NCBI GenBank assembly: GCA_029054535.1
Contig: JAIDFC010000014.1
Location: 1-6,141 of the forward strand
Reading direction: 5' to 3'
DNA: 6,141 nt
Source: Rikenella sp.
GTDB taxonomy: Bacteria > Bacteroidota > Bacteroidia > Bacteroidales > Rikenellaceae
Part shown: piece after piece, positions 5,564 to 6,141 of the stretch
Layout: each line of letters starts with the position of its first letter
Numbering within the stretch: position 1 is the stretch's first letter
Position numbers and translations under genes: made by a program
Notes under the pieces: model-generated
Told to the model about the DNA's origin: nothing
What the model saw: only the letters and a program-made list of their open reading frames with translations
Databases searched by the model: none

Positions 5564-6141
5564 ATGAAAATCGTAATCGACGACAAGATTCCTTTTATCC
5601 GCGGGGTTTTCGAACCGTATGCCGAGGTGGTCTACCGTCCGGGCGGCGCGATCGACGCCGAGACGCTCCGCGAGGCGGATGCGCTGGTGATTCGCACGCG
5701 GACGCGGTGCGACGAGGCGTTGCTCGACGGTAGCCGGGTGCGGATCGTGGCTACGGCGACGATCGGATACGACCATATCGACTGCGAGTATTGTCGTCGC
5801 CGGGGAATTCGGGTGGCGACGGCGGCGGGATGCAATGCGCGGGGGGTGTTGCAGTGGGTCTGTGCGGCGTTGGGGGCATTGGGAGTCGAGCCGCGGTCGA
5901 CGACGTTGGGGATCGTCGGGGTCGGGAATGTCGGCGGTGCGGTGCGGACGATGGCGGAGGCGGCGGGCTTCGGAGAGGTGATTTGCTGCGACCCGCCGAG
6001 GGTTGAACGCGGCGAGCGGGGGACGGAACATTTCGTGCCGTTGGGGACGTTGTTGGAACGGGCGGATGTCGTAACGACGCACGTCCTCCTGGACGATTCG
6101 ACGCGGGGAATGATGGGAGCGGAGGCGTTCGGGGCGATGCG
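5564..6141 (+). CDS. pdxB: 4-phosphoerythronate dehydrogenase PdxB, N-terminal 192 residues (3' end beyond window)
   Basis: PdxB is the NAD-dependent enzyme that oxidises 4-phospho-D-erythronate, an early step of the DXP-dependent pathway to pyridoxal 5'-phosphate, in the cytoplasm. The start MKIVIDDKIPF is characteristic. The 2-hydroxyacid dehydrogenase fold follows: VIRTRTRCDEALL (42-54), ATIGYDHID (65-73), GCNARGV (89-95), and the nucleotide-binding glycine loop GIVGVGNVGG (116-125). After it comes CCDPPR (141-146), in which the DPPR turn is typical of PdxB. The motif order and DPPR point to PdxB rather than SerA or a lactate dehydrogenase. The family is about 350-380 residues, so roughly half is present; the catalytic Glu/His region and the C-terminal dimerisation domain lie beyond the right edge. 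GAGGG sits only one base from the ATG, too close to serve as a normal Shine-Dalgarno. Codons strongly favour G in the third position (GCG, CGG, ACG, TTG), unlike tamB. Confidence 0.93.
   Translation, partial: MKIVIDDKIPFIRGVFEPYAEVVYRPGGAIDAETLREADALVIRTRTRCDEALLDGSRVRIVATATIGYDHIDCEYCRRRGIRVATAAGCNARGVLQWVCAALGALGVEPRSTTLGIVGVGNVGGAVRTMAEAAGFGEVICCDPPRVERGERGTEHFVPLGTLLERADVVTTHVLLDDSTRGMMGAEAFGAM

Noticed and set aside
5497..5586. Alternative start at 5586 adding 29 residues to the amidohydrolase
   Set aside because: The extra residues resemble no M20 N-terminus and would overlap the start of the divergent pdxB gene. Starting at 5499 gives the usual family length.
4112..6082. A 656-codon open frame on the minus strand across hydF, the amidohydrolase and pdxB
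   Set aside because: Its translation is Arg-, Pro- and Gly-rich with no recognisable motif, and it overlaps three well-supported genes in other frames. Long chance frames are expected in GC-rich coding DNA.

Overview
The window looks like ordinary chromosome from a GC-rich member of the Bacteroidota, most likely the Bacteroidales (an Alistipes/Rikenellaceae-type genome would fit). The reasons are: a Bacteroidota-style TamB, a HydF and a PdxB; no Shine-Dalgarno sequence at a usable distance from any start codon; and a good match (TACATTTG) to the Bacteroidota -7 promoter box TAnnTTTG before pdxB. The taxon is an inference, as there is no rRNA gene in the window.

Layout. Positions 1-2717 (minus) hold the first 905 codons of a large TamB/AsmA-like envelope protein that runs off the left edge. 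Positions 2718-3105 are non-coding. They hold a tight hairpin just before the tamB start codon and, at 2793-3094, a roughly 300-base element with striking mirror symmetry: end repeats, two terminal palindromes, two inner hairpins and a long central stem. Positions 3106-4221 (minus) encode HydF, the [FeFe]-hydrogenase maturation GTPase/scaffold, here with an apparently deleted G4 loop. Positions 4333-5499 (minus) encode a complete M20-family metallo-amidohydrolase. A 64-base divergent intergenic region with an 8-base inverted repeat separates it from pdxB (5564 onward, plus), which encodes 4-phosphoerythronate dehydrogenase and is cut by the right edge.

How the genes relate. No shared pathway is evident. 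HydF serves hydrogen metabolism, the M20 enzyme hydrolyses an amide or peptide bond, PdxB makes pyridoxal phosphate, and TamB serves outer-membrane biogenesis. The amidohydrolase gene, hydF and tamB lie in the same direction. The first two are 111 bases apart and could share a transcript. The structured element sits between hydF and tamB, so read-through from hydF would place it in the tamB leader.

The most interesting material is the symmetric element, whose paired hairpins differ in sequence while keeping perfect pairing, and the shortened GTPase domain of HydF. I saw no defence system, CRISPR array, transposase, tRNA or rRNA.
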